Assembly (NCBI RefSeq): GCF_005222845.1
Contig: NZ_STFZ01000013.1
Location: 1 to 64,000 of the forward strand
From: Rhizobium sp. FY34
Lineage (GTDB): Bacteria; Pseudomonadota; Alphaproteobacteria; Rhizobiales; Rhizobiaceae
Length of the DNA stretch: 64,000 nt
Reading direction: 5' to 3'
Made by a program: the position numbers and the translations under genes. Below, in pieces: positions 48,390 through 58,297 of this stretch (the first letter of the stretch is position 1; each line of letters starts with the position of its first letter). A model generated the notes under the pieces. It was not told the DNA's origin, did not search any database, and saw nothing but the letters and a program-made list of their open reading frames with translations.

Positions 48390-49151
48390 ATGTTTGCCCT
48401 CCTCAAAAAGCCGCAGAAGAAAAAAGCCGCGCCGCCTGTCAAGACGGAACGAACGCTGCAGGTTGGCGAACGCCTGATGCCACTCACCATCCGCGAACAT
48501 GCCCAGGCATCGCGCATTACGCTACGCATCGAGCCGGGTGGGCGCGCGCTGCGGCTGACGGTGCCAAAAGGCCTGAAGATGCGCGAGGTGGACTCCTTTC
48601 TCGCCCGCCACGACGGATGGCTGCGCGTCAAGCTCGCCAAGTTTTCGACAGATGGGGACCTGCGGCCCGGCGGCCGGATTTTCCTGCGCGGCATTGCCCA
48701 TCGCATCGTCCATACCGGTTCGCTGCGTGGCTTGACCGAGGTGGGGCAGGAGGGCGACGAGCCGGTGGTTCGGGTGAGCGGTCTTGAGGATCATCTCGGT
48801 CGACGGCTTGCCGCGTTCCTGAAAAAGGAAGCGCGCGCCGATCTCGAAACTCTCGTTGCCCGCCATGCGGCAGCTGTCGGAAAGCCGGCAAAATCAATTG
48901 CCATGAAGGATACCCGAAGCCGCTGGGGTTCCTGTTCCTGGGATGGAAACTTAAGCTTTTCCTGGCGGATCGCCATGGCGCCGCCCTTTGTCATCGATTA
49001 TCTGGCCGCCCATGAAGTGGCGCATCTGAAAGAGATGAACCATGGCCCGGCTTTCTGGTCGCTCTGCGAAACGTTGTGTCCCGGCATGGAGGAAGCGCGT
49101 CGCTGGCTGAAACAGAACGGCTCGCAACTGCATGCGATCGACTTCAGCTGA
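48390..49151 (+). CDS. YgjP/M48-like zinc metallopeptidase
   Basis: A 253-residue protein of the YgjP (DUF45) family. The zinc motif is AAHEVAHLKEMNHGPAFW, with HEVAH and a third histidine downstream; the family motif KDTRSRWGSCSWDGNLSFSW lies just before. No signal peptide or membrane helix is visible, so it is cytosolic. The biological substrate is unknown. It is upstream of the trp genes but separated by 90 bases. Confidence 0.88.
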   Translation: MFALLKKPQKKKAAPPVKTERTLQVGERLMPLTIREHAQASRITLRIEPGGRALRLTVPKGLKMREVDSFLARHDGWLRVKLAKFSTDGDLRPGGRIFLRGIAHRIVHTGSLRGLTEVGQEGDEPVVRVSGLEDHLGRRLAAFLKKEARADLETLVARHAAAVGKPAKSIAMKDTRSRWGSCSWDGNLSFSWRIAMAPPFVIDYLAAHEVAHLKEMNHGPAFWSLCETLCPGMEEARRWLKQNGSQLHAIDFS

Positions 49152-49240
49152 CGCGCATTGGCATGGGCCATGGCGGATACAAAGCCGCAGCCTCGCCTTT
49201 GGTCTCGACTTGGCCGCCGATTCGTGCGAATTCGCCTCAT

Positions 49241-49912
49241 ATGACACCAGACATCAAAATCTGCGGATTGAAGACGCCGGACGCTGTCGATCTGGCAGTG
49301 GAACGCGGCGCCACGCATATCGGTTTCATTTTCTTCGAAAAGAGCCCCCGCCATATCGATGCGATGACCGCCGGCATTCTGGCCGATCGCGTTCGCGGAT
49401 GGGCCAAGATCGTTGCCGTGACCGTCGATGCCGATCACGAGGAACTGGAAGAAATCATCGCCTTCCTGAAGCCCGATATTCTGCAACTGCATGGCCGCGA
49501 AACGCCCGAGCAGGTCTTGGGCATCAAGGCGATGTTCGGCCTGCCGGTGATGAAAGCCTTTGCTGTGCGCAGCGCAGATGAATTGCGCAAGATCGACGCC
49601 TATGAGGGGCTGGCCGACCGCTTCCTGTTTGATGCCAAGCCGCCCGAAGGCTCGGATCTTCCCGGCGGCAACGGCGTTTCCTTTGACTGGAAGATCATGG
49701 GCGCGCTTGACGACAGCGTGGATTACATGCTTTCCGGTGGCCTCAACGCGAATAATGTGGCTCTGGCGCTTTCGGCCACGAAAGCGCGTGGCATCGATGT
49801 TTCATCCGGGGTGGAGAGCGCGCCGGGCGTGAAGGATCTGCACAAAATGAACGCCTTTTTCGATGCAATCGATCAATGGCGCAGGACGGGATCAAAGGGA
49901 GTAGAGACGTGA
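49241..49912 (+). CDS. trpF: Phosphoribosylanthranilate isomerase
   Basis: A 223-residue TIM barrel converting phosphoribosylanthranilate to CdRP in tryptophan synthesis. It starts [11 protein letters not shown] with the catalytic cysteine, has [12 protein letters not shown], and ends with [14 protein letters not shown] and [16 protein letters not shown]. It starts at ATG 49241; the upstream ribosome-binding site is poor. It overlaps trpB as GTGA. Confidence 0.95.
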   Translation: MTPDIKICGLKTPDAVDLAVERGATHIGFIFFEKSPRHIDAMTAGILADRVRGWAKIVAVTVDADHEELEEIIAFLKPDILQLHGRETPEQVLGIKAMFGLPVMKAFAVRSADELRKIDAYEGLADRFLFDAKPPEGSDLPGGNGVSFDWKIMGALDDSVDYMLSGGLNANNVALALSATKARGIDVSSGVESAPGVKDLHKMNAFFDAIDQWRRTGSKGVET

Positions 49913-51129
49913 ACCAGGTGCTCAAACCGAATTCCTTCCGGGCCGGTCCCGATGAAGATGGTCGCTTCGGCATCTATGGTGGCCGATTTGTCGCCGAGAC
50001 GCTGATGCCTCTGATCCTCGATCTGCAGGATGAATGGAACAAGGCAAAGACCGATCCGACGTTCCAGGCGGAACTCCAGCATCTGGGCACCCACTATATC
50101 GGCCGACCGAGCCCCATGTATTTTGCCGAGCGCCTGACGGCTGAGCTGGGTGGCGCAAAGATCTATTTCAAGCGCGACGAGCTCAACCATACGGGCAGCC
50201 ACAAGATCAACAATTGCATCGGCCAGATCCTTCTGGCCAAGCGCATGGGCAAGAAGCGGATCATAGCCGAAACCGGTGCCGGACAGCATGGCGTTGCATC
50301 CGCAACCGTTGCTGCCCGCTTTGGCCTGCCTTGCGTGGTCTATATGGGCGCAACCGATGTCGAGCGTCAGGCGCCGAACGTCTTCCGCATGAAGCTGCTG
50401 GGCGCCGAGGTGATCCCGGTCACTTCGGGCAATGGCACGCTGAAGGATGCGATGAACGAGGCGCTGCGCGATTGGGTTACCAATGTCGAGGATACCTATT
50501 ACATCATCGGCACGGCAGCTGGCCCGCATCCCTATCCGGAAATGGTGCGCGAGTTCCAGTCGGTGATCGGCAAGGAAGCCCGCGAGCAGATGATGGAAGC
50601 CGAAGGCCGCCTGCCGGACATGCTGGTGGCTGCCGTTGGCGGTGGCTCCAATGCCATCGGTCTTTTCCATCCCTTCCTCGATGATGAGAGCGTTCGCATT
50701 GTTGGCGTCGAGGCGGGCGGCAAGGGCCTGGACGGTGAGGAACATTGCGCCTCTCTGACCGCCGGTCGGCCGGGCGTACTGCATGGCAACCGCACCTATC
50801 TGCTGCAGGATGACGACGGACAGATCAAGGAAGGTCATTCGATTTCCGCCGGTCTCGATTATCCCGGCATTGGGCCGGAGCATTCCTGGCTGCGCGATGT
50901 CGGTCGCGTCGAATATGTCCCGATCAAGGATGACGAGGCGCTGGCCGCATTCCAGATGCTGACCCGCACGGAGGGCATCATTCCGGCACTTGAGCCGAGC
51001 CATGCTTTGGCCGAGGTCATCAAGCGCGCGCCGACCATGGACAAGGAGCAGATCATCCTGATGAACCTGTGTGGGCGTGGCGACAAGGACATCTTTACCG
51101 TCGGCAAACTTCTTGGGATGGGCCTCTGA
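49909..51129 (+). CDS. trpB: Tryptophan synthase beta chain
   Basis: A 406-residue PLP enzyme joining indole and serine. The PLP lysine lies in [26 protein letters not shown] binds the phosphate. I start at GTG 49909, coupled to the trpF stop and preceded by GGAG; an ATG 33 bases earlier would extend into trpF. trpA follows two bases after the stop. Confidence 0.96.
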   Translation: MNQVLKPNSFRAGPDEDGRFGIYGGRFVAETLMPLILDLQDEWNKAKTDPTFQAELQHLGTHYIGRPSPMYFAERLTAELGGAKIYFKRDELNHTGSHKINNCIGQILLAKRMGKKRIIAETGAGQHGVASATVAARFGLPCVVYMGATDVERQAPNVFRMKLLGAEVIPVTSGNGTLKDAMNEALRDWVTNVEDTYYIIGTAAGPHPYPEMVREFQSVIGKEAREQMMEAEGRLPDMLVAAVGGGSNAIGLFHPFLDDESVRIVGVEAGGKGLDGEEHCASLTAGRPGVLHGNRTYLLQDDDGQIKEGHSISAGLDYPGIGPEHSWLRDVGRVEYVPIKDDEALAAFQMLTRTEGIIPALEPSHALAEVIKRAPTMDKEQIILMNLCGRGDKDIFTVGKLLGMGL

Positions 51130-51131
51130 TC

Positions 51132-51971
51132 ATGACTGCACGTATGGACAAGCGTTTTGCCGATCTGAAGGCCGAGGGACGCCCGGCACTCATCACCTAT
51201 TTCATGGGCGGCGATCCGGATTTTGAAACCTCGCTCGGCATCATGAAGGCTTTACCGGAGGCCGGTGCCGATGTGATCGAACTCGGCATGCCATTTTCCG
51301 ATCCCATGGCCGACGGCCCGGCCATCCAGATGGCGGGCTTTCGTGCACTGGCCGGTGGCCAGACGCTCGCAAAGACGCTCGACCTTGCCCGTGAGTTCCG
51401 CAAGGGCGACCAGGCAACGCCGATCGTGCTGATGGGCTATTACAACCCGATCTATTCGTTCGGCGTCGATCGCTTTCTCGATGAGGCGCTCAAGGCCGGG
51501 ATCGACGGGCTGATCGTTGTCGATCTGCCGCCGGAAATGGATGACGAACTTTGCCTTCCGGCCATTGCCAAGGACATCAACTTCATTCGCCTCGCAACGC
51601 CGACGACCGATGAAAAGCGCCTGCCGACCGTGCTGCGCAATACATCAGGCTTCGTCTATTACGTCTCGATGAACGGCATTACCGGTTCGGCACTTCCCGA
51701 TCTTTCGCAGATCGCCGGTGCCGTCAACCGTATCAAGGCGCATACGGATCTTCCCGTCTGCGTTGGTTTTGGTGTGAAGACTGCCGATCATGCCAAGGCG
51801 ATCGGTGCCGCGGCCGATGGCGTCGTCGTCGGTTCGGCCATTGTCGCGCAGGTTGCCGGCAGCCTGGATGCCAATGACCAGGCGACAAGCCATACGATTT
51901 CTGCAGTGTCGACGCTGGTGCGCGGTCTTGCCACCGGTGTTCGTGCGGCGCGCCTTGTTGCCGCCGAATAA
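51132..51971 (+). CDS. trpA: Tryptophan synthase alpha chain
   Basis: A 279-residue TIM barrel that cleaves indole-3-glycerol phosphate and channels indole to TrpB. Motifs are [19 protein letters not shown] with the catalytic glutamate, and [12 protein letters not shown] with the second acid. No attenuator is seen in front of the trpF-trpB-trpA set. Confidence 0.96.
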   Translation: MTARMDKRFADLKAEGRPALITYFMGGDPDFETSLGIMKALPEAGADVIELGMPFSDPMADGPAIQMAGFRALAGGQTLAKTLDLAREFRKGDQATPIVLMGYYNPIYSFGVDRFLDEALKAGIDGLIVVDLPPEMDDELCLPAIAKDINFIRLATPTTDEKRLPTVLRNTSGFVYYVSMNGITGSALPDLSQIAGAVNRIKAHTDLPVCVGFGVKTADHAKAIGAAADGVVVGSAIVAQVAGSLDANDQATSHTISAVSTLVRGLATGVRAARLVAAE

Positions 51972-52010
51972 AGTTACCACATTGACGATGGTCAATCAGG
52001 AGTTTTGCCC

Positions 52011-52892
52011 GTGAACTGGATCACCAACTATGTGCGCCCCCGGATCAATTCGATGCTGGGTCGCCGGGAAGTGCCGGAGAACCTCTGGATCAAGTGCCCG
52101 GAAACGGGTGAAATGGTTTTTCATAAGGATCTTGAGGACAATAAGTGGGTTATTCCTGCCTCCGGTTTCCATATGAAAATGCCGGCCAAGAGCCGTCTGA
52201 TCGATCTCTTCGACGGTGGCGTTTTCGAGAGCCTGCCGCAGCCGAAAGTGGCGCAGGATCCGCTGAAATTTCGCGATTCCAAGAAATACGCTGACCGATT
52301 GAAGGATAGCCGCGTCAAGACTGAGCAGGAGGATACGATCCTTGCCGGTCTCGGCCAGGTGCAGGGTGTCAAGCTCGTGGCCGTGGTGCATGAGTTCAAC
52401 TTCATTGGCGGGTCGCTGGGCATGGCGGCCGGCGAAGCGATCGTCAAGGCCTGCGAGCGGGCGCTGGCCGAGCGCTGCCCGCTGGTGATCTTCCCGGCTT
52501 CGGGTGGCGCACGCATGCAGGAGGGCATTCTGTCACTGATGCAGTTGCCACGCACCACCGTTGCCGTCAACATGCTGAAGGAAGAGGGCCTGCCCTATAT
52601 CGTCGTTTTGACAAATCCCACAACCGGCGGCGTCACGGCCTCCTATGCCATGCTGGGCGATGTGCATATCGCCGAACCGGGTGCTGAGATTGGCTTTGCC
52701 GGCAAGCGCGTCATCGAGCAGACTTTGCGTGAAAAGCTGCCCGAGGGTTTCCAGACGGCGGAATATCTGCTGGAGCATGGTATGGTGGATATGGTGGTCA
52801 AGCGTCACGACATTGCGACCACGCTGGCGACTCTCTTGAAGATCATGCTGAAGCGTCCCTCGGACGCTGCACCTCTGGCCCTCTCGGCCTAA
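52011..52892 (+). CDS. accD: Acetyl-CoA carboxylase carboxyltransferase subunit beta
   Basis: A 293-residue subunit that transfers the carboxyl group to acetyl-CoA, committing carbon to fatty acids. The crotonase-like core is normal ([45 protein letters not shown]). The N-terminal zinc ribbon is degenerate: only Cys29 remains, and the positions of the other three Cys ligands read Thr32, Ile48 and Ser51. It starts at GTG 52011 after AGGAG. It lies between trpA and folC as in other Proteobacteria. Confidence 0.95.
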   Translation: MNWITNYVRPRINSMLGRREVPENLWIKCPETGEMVFHKDLEDNKWVIPASGFHMKMPAKSRLIDLFDGGVFESLPQPKVAQDPLKFRDSKKYADRLKDSRVKTEQEDTILAGLGQVQGVKLVAVVHEFNFIGGSLGMAAGEAIVKACERALAERCPLVIFPASGGARMQEGILSLMQLPRTTVAVNMLKEEGLPYIVVLTNPTTGGVTASYAMLGDVHIAEPGAEIGFAGKRVIEQTLREKLPEGFQTAEYLLEHGMVDMVVKRHDIATTLATLLKIMLKRPSDAAPLALSA

Positions 52893-52917
52893 CATCCCAG
52901 AAGCCTCGGGGAGTTTC

Positions 52918-54261
52918 ATGAACGACGTTGCCCATAGCGAGGCTGAACAGGTTATCAACGAGCTGATGAAGCTGCATCCCAAGGGTTATGACATGACCCT
53001 GGGACGCATGCGCCGTCTGCTTGAAGTGCTCGGCAATCCGCAGCTGCGCCTGCCACCGATGATCCATGTGGCGGGAACCAATGGCAAGGGCTCGGTGTCG
53101 GCCTTCTGTCGCGCGCTTCTGGAAGCCGGCGGTTATTCCGTGCATGTCCACACATCGCCGCATCTCGTCCACTGGCATGAGCGCTACCGCATCGGTGCCA
53201 AGGGCGCGCCCGGCCGGCTTGTGAACGACAAGGTGTTGGCGGATGCTCTGCGCCGCGTGGCCGAGGCCAATGCCGGCCAGGCGATCACCGTCTTTGAAAT
53301 CCTGACCGCCGCCGGCTTCCTGATGTTTTCCGAAATGCCGGCGGATGCAGCCGTCATCGAGGTTGGCATGGGCGGACGCCTCGATTGCACCAATGTCGTC
53401 GATGATCCGGCGGTCTGCGTCATCATGCCGATTTCCTTCGATCACCAGGCCTATCTTGGCGATCGCGTCGAGCTGATCGCCGCTGAAAAGGCCGGTATCA
53501 TCAAGAAGGGCCGACCGGTCGTCATTGGCCATCAGGAATTTGATGCGGCACGCGAGGTTCTGGTGGCCACTGCCGAGCGCGCCGGGTGTCCCACCTCGGT
53601 TTATGGGCAGGATTTCACCGCCCATGAAGAGTTTGGCCGCATGGTCTACCAGGACGAATATGGTCTGGCCGATCTGCCGTTGCCGCGTCTTCCGGGTCGC
53701 CATCAGCTGGCCAATGCCGCCGCTGCCATCCGCGCCGTCAAGGCTGCCGGTTTTCCTGTAACCGATGCCATGATGGAAACGGCCATGAGCAGTGTCGAAT
53801 GGCCGGGCCGGCTGCAGAAGCTGACCGAGGGTGCGCTGGTCGAACTGGCACCTGTCGGGGCGGAAATCTGGGTGGATGGCGGACACAATCCAGGCGCTGG
53901 CGAGGTCATTGCGGAGGCCATGGCCGCTTTCGAGGAGCGCCAGCCGCGTCCGCTCTATCTCGTCGTCGGCATGCTCAATACCAAGGATCCGATCGGCTAT
54001 TTCCGCGCCTTTGCCGACATTGCCGAATATGTCTTTGCCGTACCGATCCGCGGCAGCGATGCCGGGCTTGATCCGGTGGTGGTTGCCACCTCCGCCTATG
54101 AGGCAGGTCTGGTGGCCGAGCCGGCTTTGACTGTGGCTGATGCCTTGCGGGAAATCGCCAGCCGGCAGGTTGATGATGCGGCACCGCCGCGCATTCTGAT
54201 CGGTGGCTCGCTCTATCTGGCCGGCAACGTATTGGCGGACAATGGAACACCGCCGAAGTAA
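52918..54261 (+). CDS. folC: Folylpolyglutamate synthase/dihydrofolate synthase
   Basis: A 447-residue Mur-ligase-like enzyme adding glutamate to folates. It has the P-loop VAGTNGKGSVSAF, HTSPHLVHWHERYR, EVGMGGRLDCTNV and WVDGGHNPGA near the C-terminal domain. It follows accD by 25 bases and ends at a bidirectional terminator shared with trxA. Confidence 0.95.
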   Translation: MNDVAHSEAEQVINELMKLHPKGYDMTLGRMRRLLEVLGNPQLRLPPMIHVAGTNGKGSVSAFCRALLEAGGYSVHVHTSPHLVHWHERYRIGAKGAPGRLVNDKVLADALRRVAEANAGQAITVFEILTAAGFLMFSEMPADAAVIEVGMGGRLDCTNVVDDPAVCVIMPISFDHQAYLGDRVELIAAEKAGIIKKGRPVVIGHQEFDAAREVLVATAERAGCPTSVYGQDFTAHEEFGRMVYQDEYGLADLPLPRLPGRHQLANAAAAIRAVKAAGFPVTDAMMETAMSSVEWPGRLQKLTEGALVELAPVGAEIWVDGGHNPGAGEVIAEAMAAFEERQPRPLYLVVGMLNTKDPIGYFRAFADIAEYVFAVPIRGSDAGLDPVVVATSAYEAGLVAEPALTVADALREIASRQVDDAAPPRILIGGSLYLAGNVLADNGTPPK

Positions 54262-54289
54262 TCACGTCTCAGTGCAGCAGACATGAAAA

Positions 54290-54311
54290 AAGCCCGGTCA
54301 ATGCCGGGCTT
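54290..54311. terminator. Bidirectional terminator between folC and trxA
   Basis: AAGCCCGG, loop TCAATG, CCGGGCTT, with six T on the minus strand side after the stem, in the gap between convergent genes. Confidence 0.88.
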
Positions 54312-54337
54312 CTTCATATTCAGCCGGTGTGGCAGGC

Positions 54338-54658
54338 TCAGGCTGCGCCGGAAATCCAGGCAGACAGCGCGGTCTTCGGGGCAGCGCCCACCTTGATATC
54401 AGCCACTTCACCGCCCTTGAACATGGCAAGGGTCGGGATGGAACGGACGCCAAACTTGGCCGCCAGTTCCGGGTTCTCATCGATGTTGAGCTTGGCAACC
54501 TTCACCTTGCCGGCAAGTTCATTCGAGATTTCCTCAAGGCTCGGCGCGATCATCTTGCACGGGCCGCACCATTCCGCCCAAAAATCCACGACGACGGGCT
54601 CTGCGGATTCCAGAACTTCCGACTGGAAGTTCGAATTGTCGACTTTCACGGTAGCCAT
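54338..54658 (-). CDS. trxA: Thioredoxin
   Basis: A 106-residue cytosolic thiol reductant. The active site is [14 protein letters not shown] and the cis-proline is in [13 protein letters not shown]. It starts at ATG 54658 (MATVKVDN) after GGAGAG. It is downstream of addA on the same strand, 72 bases away. Confidence 0.96.
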   Translation of the reverse strand: MATVKVDNSNFQSEVLESAEPVVVDFWAEWCGPCKMIAPSLEEISNELAGKVKVAKLNIDENPELAAKFGVRSIPTLAMFKGGEVADIKVGAAPKTALSAWISGAA

Positions 54659-54730
54659 GGGGCTCTCCTTCGTAAGGGGTGTTGGCAAGAATGTGATGCG
54701 CTGCGGCGCAAAATTCAATGCCTGCCTATC

Positions 54731-57700
54731 TCACTTTGTCACCAGTTCGGCAAGGGAGCGGGTCAGCACGTCACCCGGCAGGGTGATGACCTTGACAGTC
54801 TCCGTATAAACGAGAATGCACTCTATCGCATGGTCCGGGTAGAGCGGCTGCAGGATCTCCCGATAGATGGCAAGCTGGGCGCGATGCGCCAGAGGCACCT
54901 GTTCTGCTGTTCTCGGCGCAAAACGATTGGTCTTGTAATCGAGAATGACCACCCGGCGATCCGGTGTCACGGCCAGTAGATCGATCCGGCCCGACACGGC
55001 ATGCGCCCGACCCTTGAGCCGCAGCGTCCCCATGATGGAGACTTCGGCCTGTGCATGGCCGCTGAACACAGTCTGCAGATCCGGATGGCCGAGCACGGCG
55101 AGCACGGAGGCAAGCAGCGCCTCGCGCTCTGCCGGGCGCCAGAAGGCAGCCGTGCGCGACAGGTAGCGGCGTGCGGCATCTTCCTGCTCTGACCTTGGCA
55201 GGGCCGGCAGCATTTGCAGCATGCGGTGCGTCAGTCTGCCCTTCTGCAGGGCAAGGCCGGAAGATGCCTTTTCGCCAAACAGGGGCGAAACGAAAACGGC
55301 ATCGCCATCCTCGTCCTCGATCATCACCCCGGCACCCGACGGACTGAGCGGGCGGGGCAGCGGCGGTAAGGGTGGCAGTGGTCGAAACAGCGCTTCCGGC
55401 AGCGCCTGCTCCAGGGGGCTTGTCCGCTCTTCTGTATGGCGCTCAAAAGGCCGTGAGGGGCCGGCCGGCGCCTGCCAGCGATATCCGCCCCATTCTCCAT
55501 CCGGACCACTGAACCGTGCCACGGTGCAGCGCTCGGTATTGGCTGACAGCGCCCGCGCGATCATCGCCTGCCAGCTTTCATCATTTTCCCGCTGGCCGCG
55601 ATAGCCGCAGACGATCAGCCGGTCGGCGGCGCGCGTCATGCCGACATAGAGAAGCCGGCGGTATTCTTCTTCGGTTGCCAGCCGCACCCGTTCATCGTCA
55701 GCAGTCGTCAAGCCGTTGGACAGTGACTTCATCGGCACCCAGGCCGGAGCAGTGCGGCCATTGATCTTGAGGAAGCGGAATTTCGGCACATGCGAGGGGA
55801 TGAAGGCTTTCGAGCCGCTATCGACCAGGAACACAACCGGCGCCTCGAGCCCCTTGGAGGCATGCACTGTCATGATGCGCACCTCGTCGCGCCCGCTATC
55901 CTGCTCGCGCTTGATTTCCGGTGTTTCCAGCTCGAGCGTCGAGATGAAGGATTGCAGACCCGGCAGCGCATTCGTCTCATGGGCGAGGGCAAGGCTGAGG
56001 AACTCATCGAGAATATCGCCGGCCTCGCTGCCAAGCCGGGCAAGGAAATGTTTGCGCCCGCCTTCCGCGCCCAGAATCCGGGCAAAGAAATCATAGACGC
56101 TGAAGCGCCCCGCCATGGTGATCAATCGCTCAAGCTGTGCGACAAGCCCTGGAAACTCGCCCGATCCAGCTTCAGTCAGCTGGCGCATATGGCTCCAGAC
56201 GCTGGTATTGTCTGGCCGCAGGGCGGCCATCTGGAAGACCTCGTCTTCACTGCGATTAAACAGCGGGCTTTTCAGCGCTGCCGCCAGTGACAGGTCATCA
56301 TGCGGCTGCAGGGCAAAGCGCGCCAGCGCCATCAGATCCTGCACGGCGATATGGTTGGTCAGCTTCAGCCGGTCGGCACCGGCGACAGGGATTTCCCCGC
56401 GACGTTTCAGCGCCCGCGTCAGCGCATTGACGAAGGCATCGCGCTTGCGCACCAGAACCAGAATATCGCCGGGCCTGATCGCACGCTCCTTGTTCTTCTC
56501 GATGATGGTCTGCTTGCCGATCATCTCGCCGATTGCATGCGCGATGCGGGCTGCCAGAATGGCAGAGGGTGCGCGATCGGGCGTTGCGTCGAAAGGGGCT
56601 GTCCAGTCATCCTCCAGCTCGGCCACTTCGGGCGCCACCGTATCCCAAAGATCGACAGCGCCGGCATGGCCGATGCGGTTGGAGCGATGAATGACGGGAT
56701 CGCCCACGGCGCTCAGGCCACGGGCATTGTCGGGCAGCGAAAACACCTCATCGACGGCGCTCAAGACATCGGCCGTGGAGCGGAAGGACAAAGGCAGGCG
56801 CACGGGGTGGAAGTGCTGGCCGCTTTGGCCGACGCGTTTTTGCGTTTCGGATCTCTCTTCGGCAAAGCGCTCCGGTCGTGCGCCCTGGAAGGAGTAGATC
56901 GATTGCTTCTCGTCGCCCACGGCAAAGATCGTGCGGCGCGTCTCGCGCGCACTGCGGCCGGTGAAGAAATCCTCGGCCAGGGATTTGATCACCGCCCATT
57001 GTACAGGACTTGTATCCTGCGCTTCATCCACCAGAATATGATCAATGCCCTGATCAAGCTTGTAATGCACCCAGGCGCCCACCCCGTCTCGGGTCAAGAG
57101 ATCGGCGGTGCGGCCGATCAGGTCCTCGAAATCGAGAAGACTGCGCTGGCGCTTCAGATCCTCGTAATCCTCGTTCAGCCGTTCGGCGAGAATGAGGGCG
57201 GCGCGCGTTGCGGCAAACATGCGCATGATCCGCAGCTTCTCGCGGCAGGCCACCACATGGTCTCGGGCCGCTGCTACGGCCTCTGCCAGATCCGGTGCCG
57301 CCGTGAGCATTGCCTTGGCGATGAGCGAACTGTCGGCTTTCGGCTTGCCGACGAGCGTCAGGAACACCTGGTCGAGAATGCGGGCACGTTCAAAGACGTC
57401 ACTTTCTGCGAAAGCCCGCTTCAGCATATAGGCCGCTTCACCGGCCTTTGCGCCGCCCTTGCTTTCGGCAAGTTCCAGATAGAGAGAAAACCGGCGGCCA
57501 TTCAGGCCGGCGAGCGGCCAGTAGGCTGCGGCAAGTGTTTCTTCGGTCTCTCCGCCTTCAAGTCCGAAGGCATCGCGCAAAAGCGCGTCTAGGCCTCCGG
57601 CTTGCTCCGCCTGCGCCAGGAAATGGCGAATGGCGGTGCGGTTCGAGACGATATCGGAGAGCAGCACTTCAAGCCCGGTCTCGTCGCCAAGATCCAGCAC

Positions 57701-58297
57701 ATGGGCAAAGGCTTCTGCCAGATCCGAATCCTCTTCCGCAGAGGTTGCCGTGAGCAGCGACCGACGCGCCTCTGCGAGAAGCGTGGAGGCCGATGCATCA
57801 TCCAGCACCGAAAAATGGCCGGCCACATTGGCTTCCAGCGGAAACTGGTGCAGCAGCGCCTCGCAAAAGGCGTGGATGGTCTGGATCTTCAGCCCACCCG
57901 GTGTTTCCAGCGCTTTGGCAAACAGGCGGCGCGCCTCTGCCAGCTTGAGGGAATCCGGCTCATGGCCCTCCATGCCGGCAATGCGGCTTGCCAGTTCCGC
58001 ATCGGAAAGCACGGCCCATTCCGCCAGCCGCTGGAAGACGCGGTTCGACATTTCCGAGGCGGCGGCCTTGGTATAGGTGAGGCAGAGGATGGCGGACGGT
58101 CGGCAGCCGGCGAGCAGCAGCCGGATCACCCGCTGCGTCAACACATGTGTCTTGCCGGAGCCGGCATTGGCCGAGACCCAGGCGGAGCTTGCCGGATCTG
58201 AGGCCAGCGACTGCTGACGCGCCGTCCAGTCCAGCCAGTCGTGCGGATCGTCGCCCAGCGCTTCCAGTTCGGTCTCGGAACTCAAGATCTCACTCAT
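54731..58297 (-). CDS. addA: Double-strand break repair helicase-nuclease AddA
   Basis: A 1188-residue UvrD-like helicase with a C-terminal nuclease, which with AddB resects double-strand breaks for RecA loading. Walker A is VSANAGSGKTHVLTQ; motif II region is ILVDEAQDTSPVQW; then GDEKQSIYSFQGARPE. The nuclease motif VVILDYKTNR lies close to the C-terminus. It starts at ATG 58297, overlapping the addB stop by eight bases. Confidence 0.95.
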   Translation of the reverse strand: MSEILSSETELEALGDDPHDWLDWTARQQSLASDPASSAWVSANAGSGKTHVLTQRVIRLLLAGCRPSAILCLTYTKAAASEMSNRVFQRLAEWAVLSDAELASRIAGMEGHEPDSLKLAEARRLFAKALETPGGLKIQTIHAFCEALLHQFPLEANVAGHFSVLDDASASTLLAEARRSLLTATSAEEDSDLAEAFAHVLDLGDETGLEVLLSDIVSNRTAIRHFLAQAEQAGGLDALLRDAFGLEGGETEETLAAAYWPLAGLNGRRFSLYLELAESKGGAKAGEAAYMLKRAFAESDVFERARILDQVFLTLVGKPKADSSLIAKAMLTAAPDLAEAVAAARDHVVACREKLRIMRMFAATRAALILAERLNEDYEDLKRQRSLLDFEDLIGRTADLLTRDGVGAWVHYKLDQGIDHILVDEAQDTSPVQWAVIKSLAEDFFTGRSARETRRTIFAVGDEKQSIYSFQGARPERFAEERSETQKRVGQSGQHFHPVRLPLSFRSTADVLSAVDEVFSLPDNARGLSAVGDPVIHRSNRIGHAGAVDLWDTVAPEVAELEDDWTAPFDATPDRAPSAILAARIAHAIGEMIGKQTIIEKNKERAIRPGDILVLVRKRDAFVNALTRALKRRGEIPVAGADRLKLTNHIAVQDLMALARFALQPHDDLSLAAALKSPLFNRSEDEVFQMAALRPDNTSVWSHMRQLTEAGSGEFPGLVAQLERLITMAGRFSVYDFFARILGAEGGRKHFLARLGSEAGDILDEFLSLALAHETNALPGLQSFISTLELETPEIKREQDSGRDEVRIMTVHASKGLEAPVVFLVDSGSKAFIPSHVPKFRFLKINGRTAPAWVPMKSLSNGLTTADDERVRLATEEEYRRLLYVGMTRAADRLIVCGYRGQRENDESWQAMIARALSANTERCTVARFSGPDGEWGGYRWQAPAGPSRPFERHTEERTSPLEQALPEALFRPLPPLPPLPRPLSPSGAGVMIEDEDGDAVFVSPLFGEKASSGLALQKGRLTHRMLQMLPALPRSEQEDAARRYLSRTAAFWRPAEREALLASVLAVLGHPDLQTVFSGHAQAEVSIMGTLRLKGRAHAVSGRIDLLAVTPDRRVVILDYKTNRFAPRTAEQVPLAHRAQLAIYREILQPLYPDHAIECILVYTETVKVITLPGDVLTRSLAELVTK

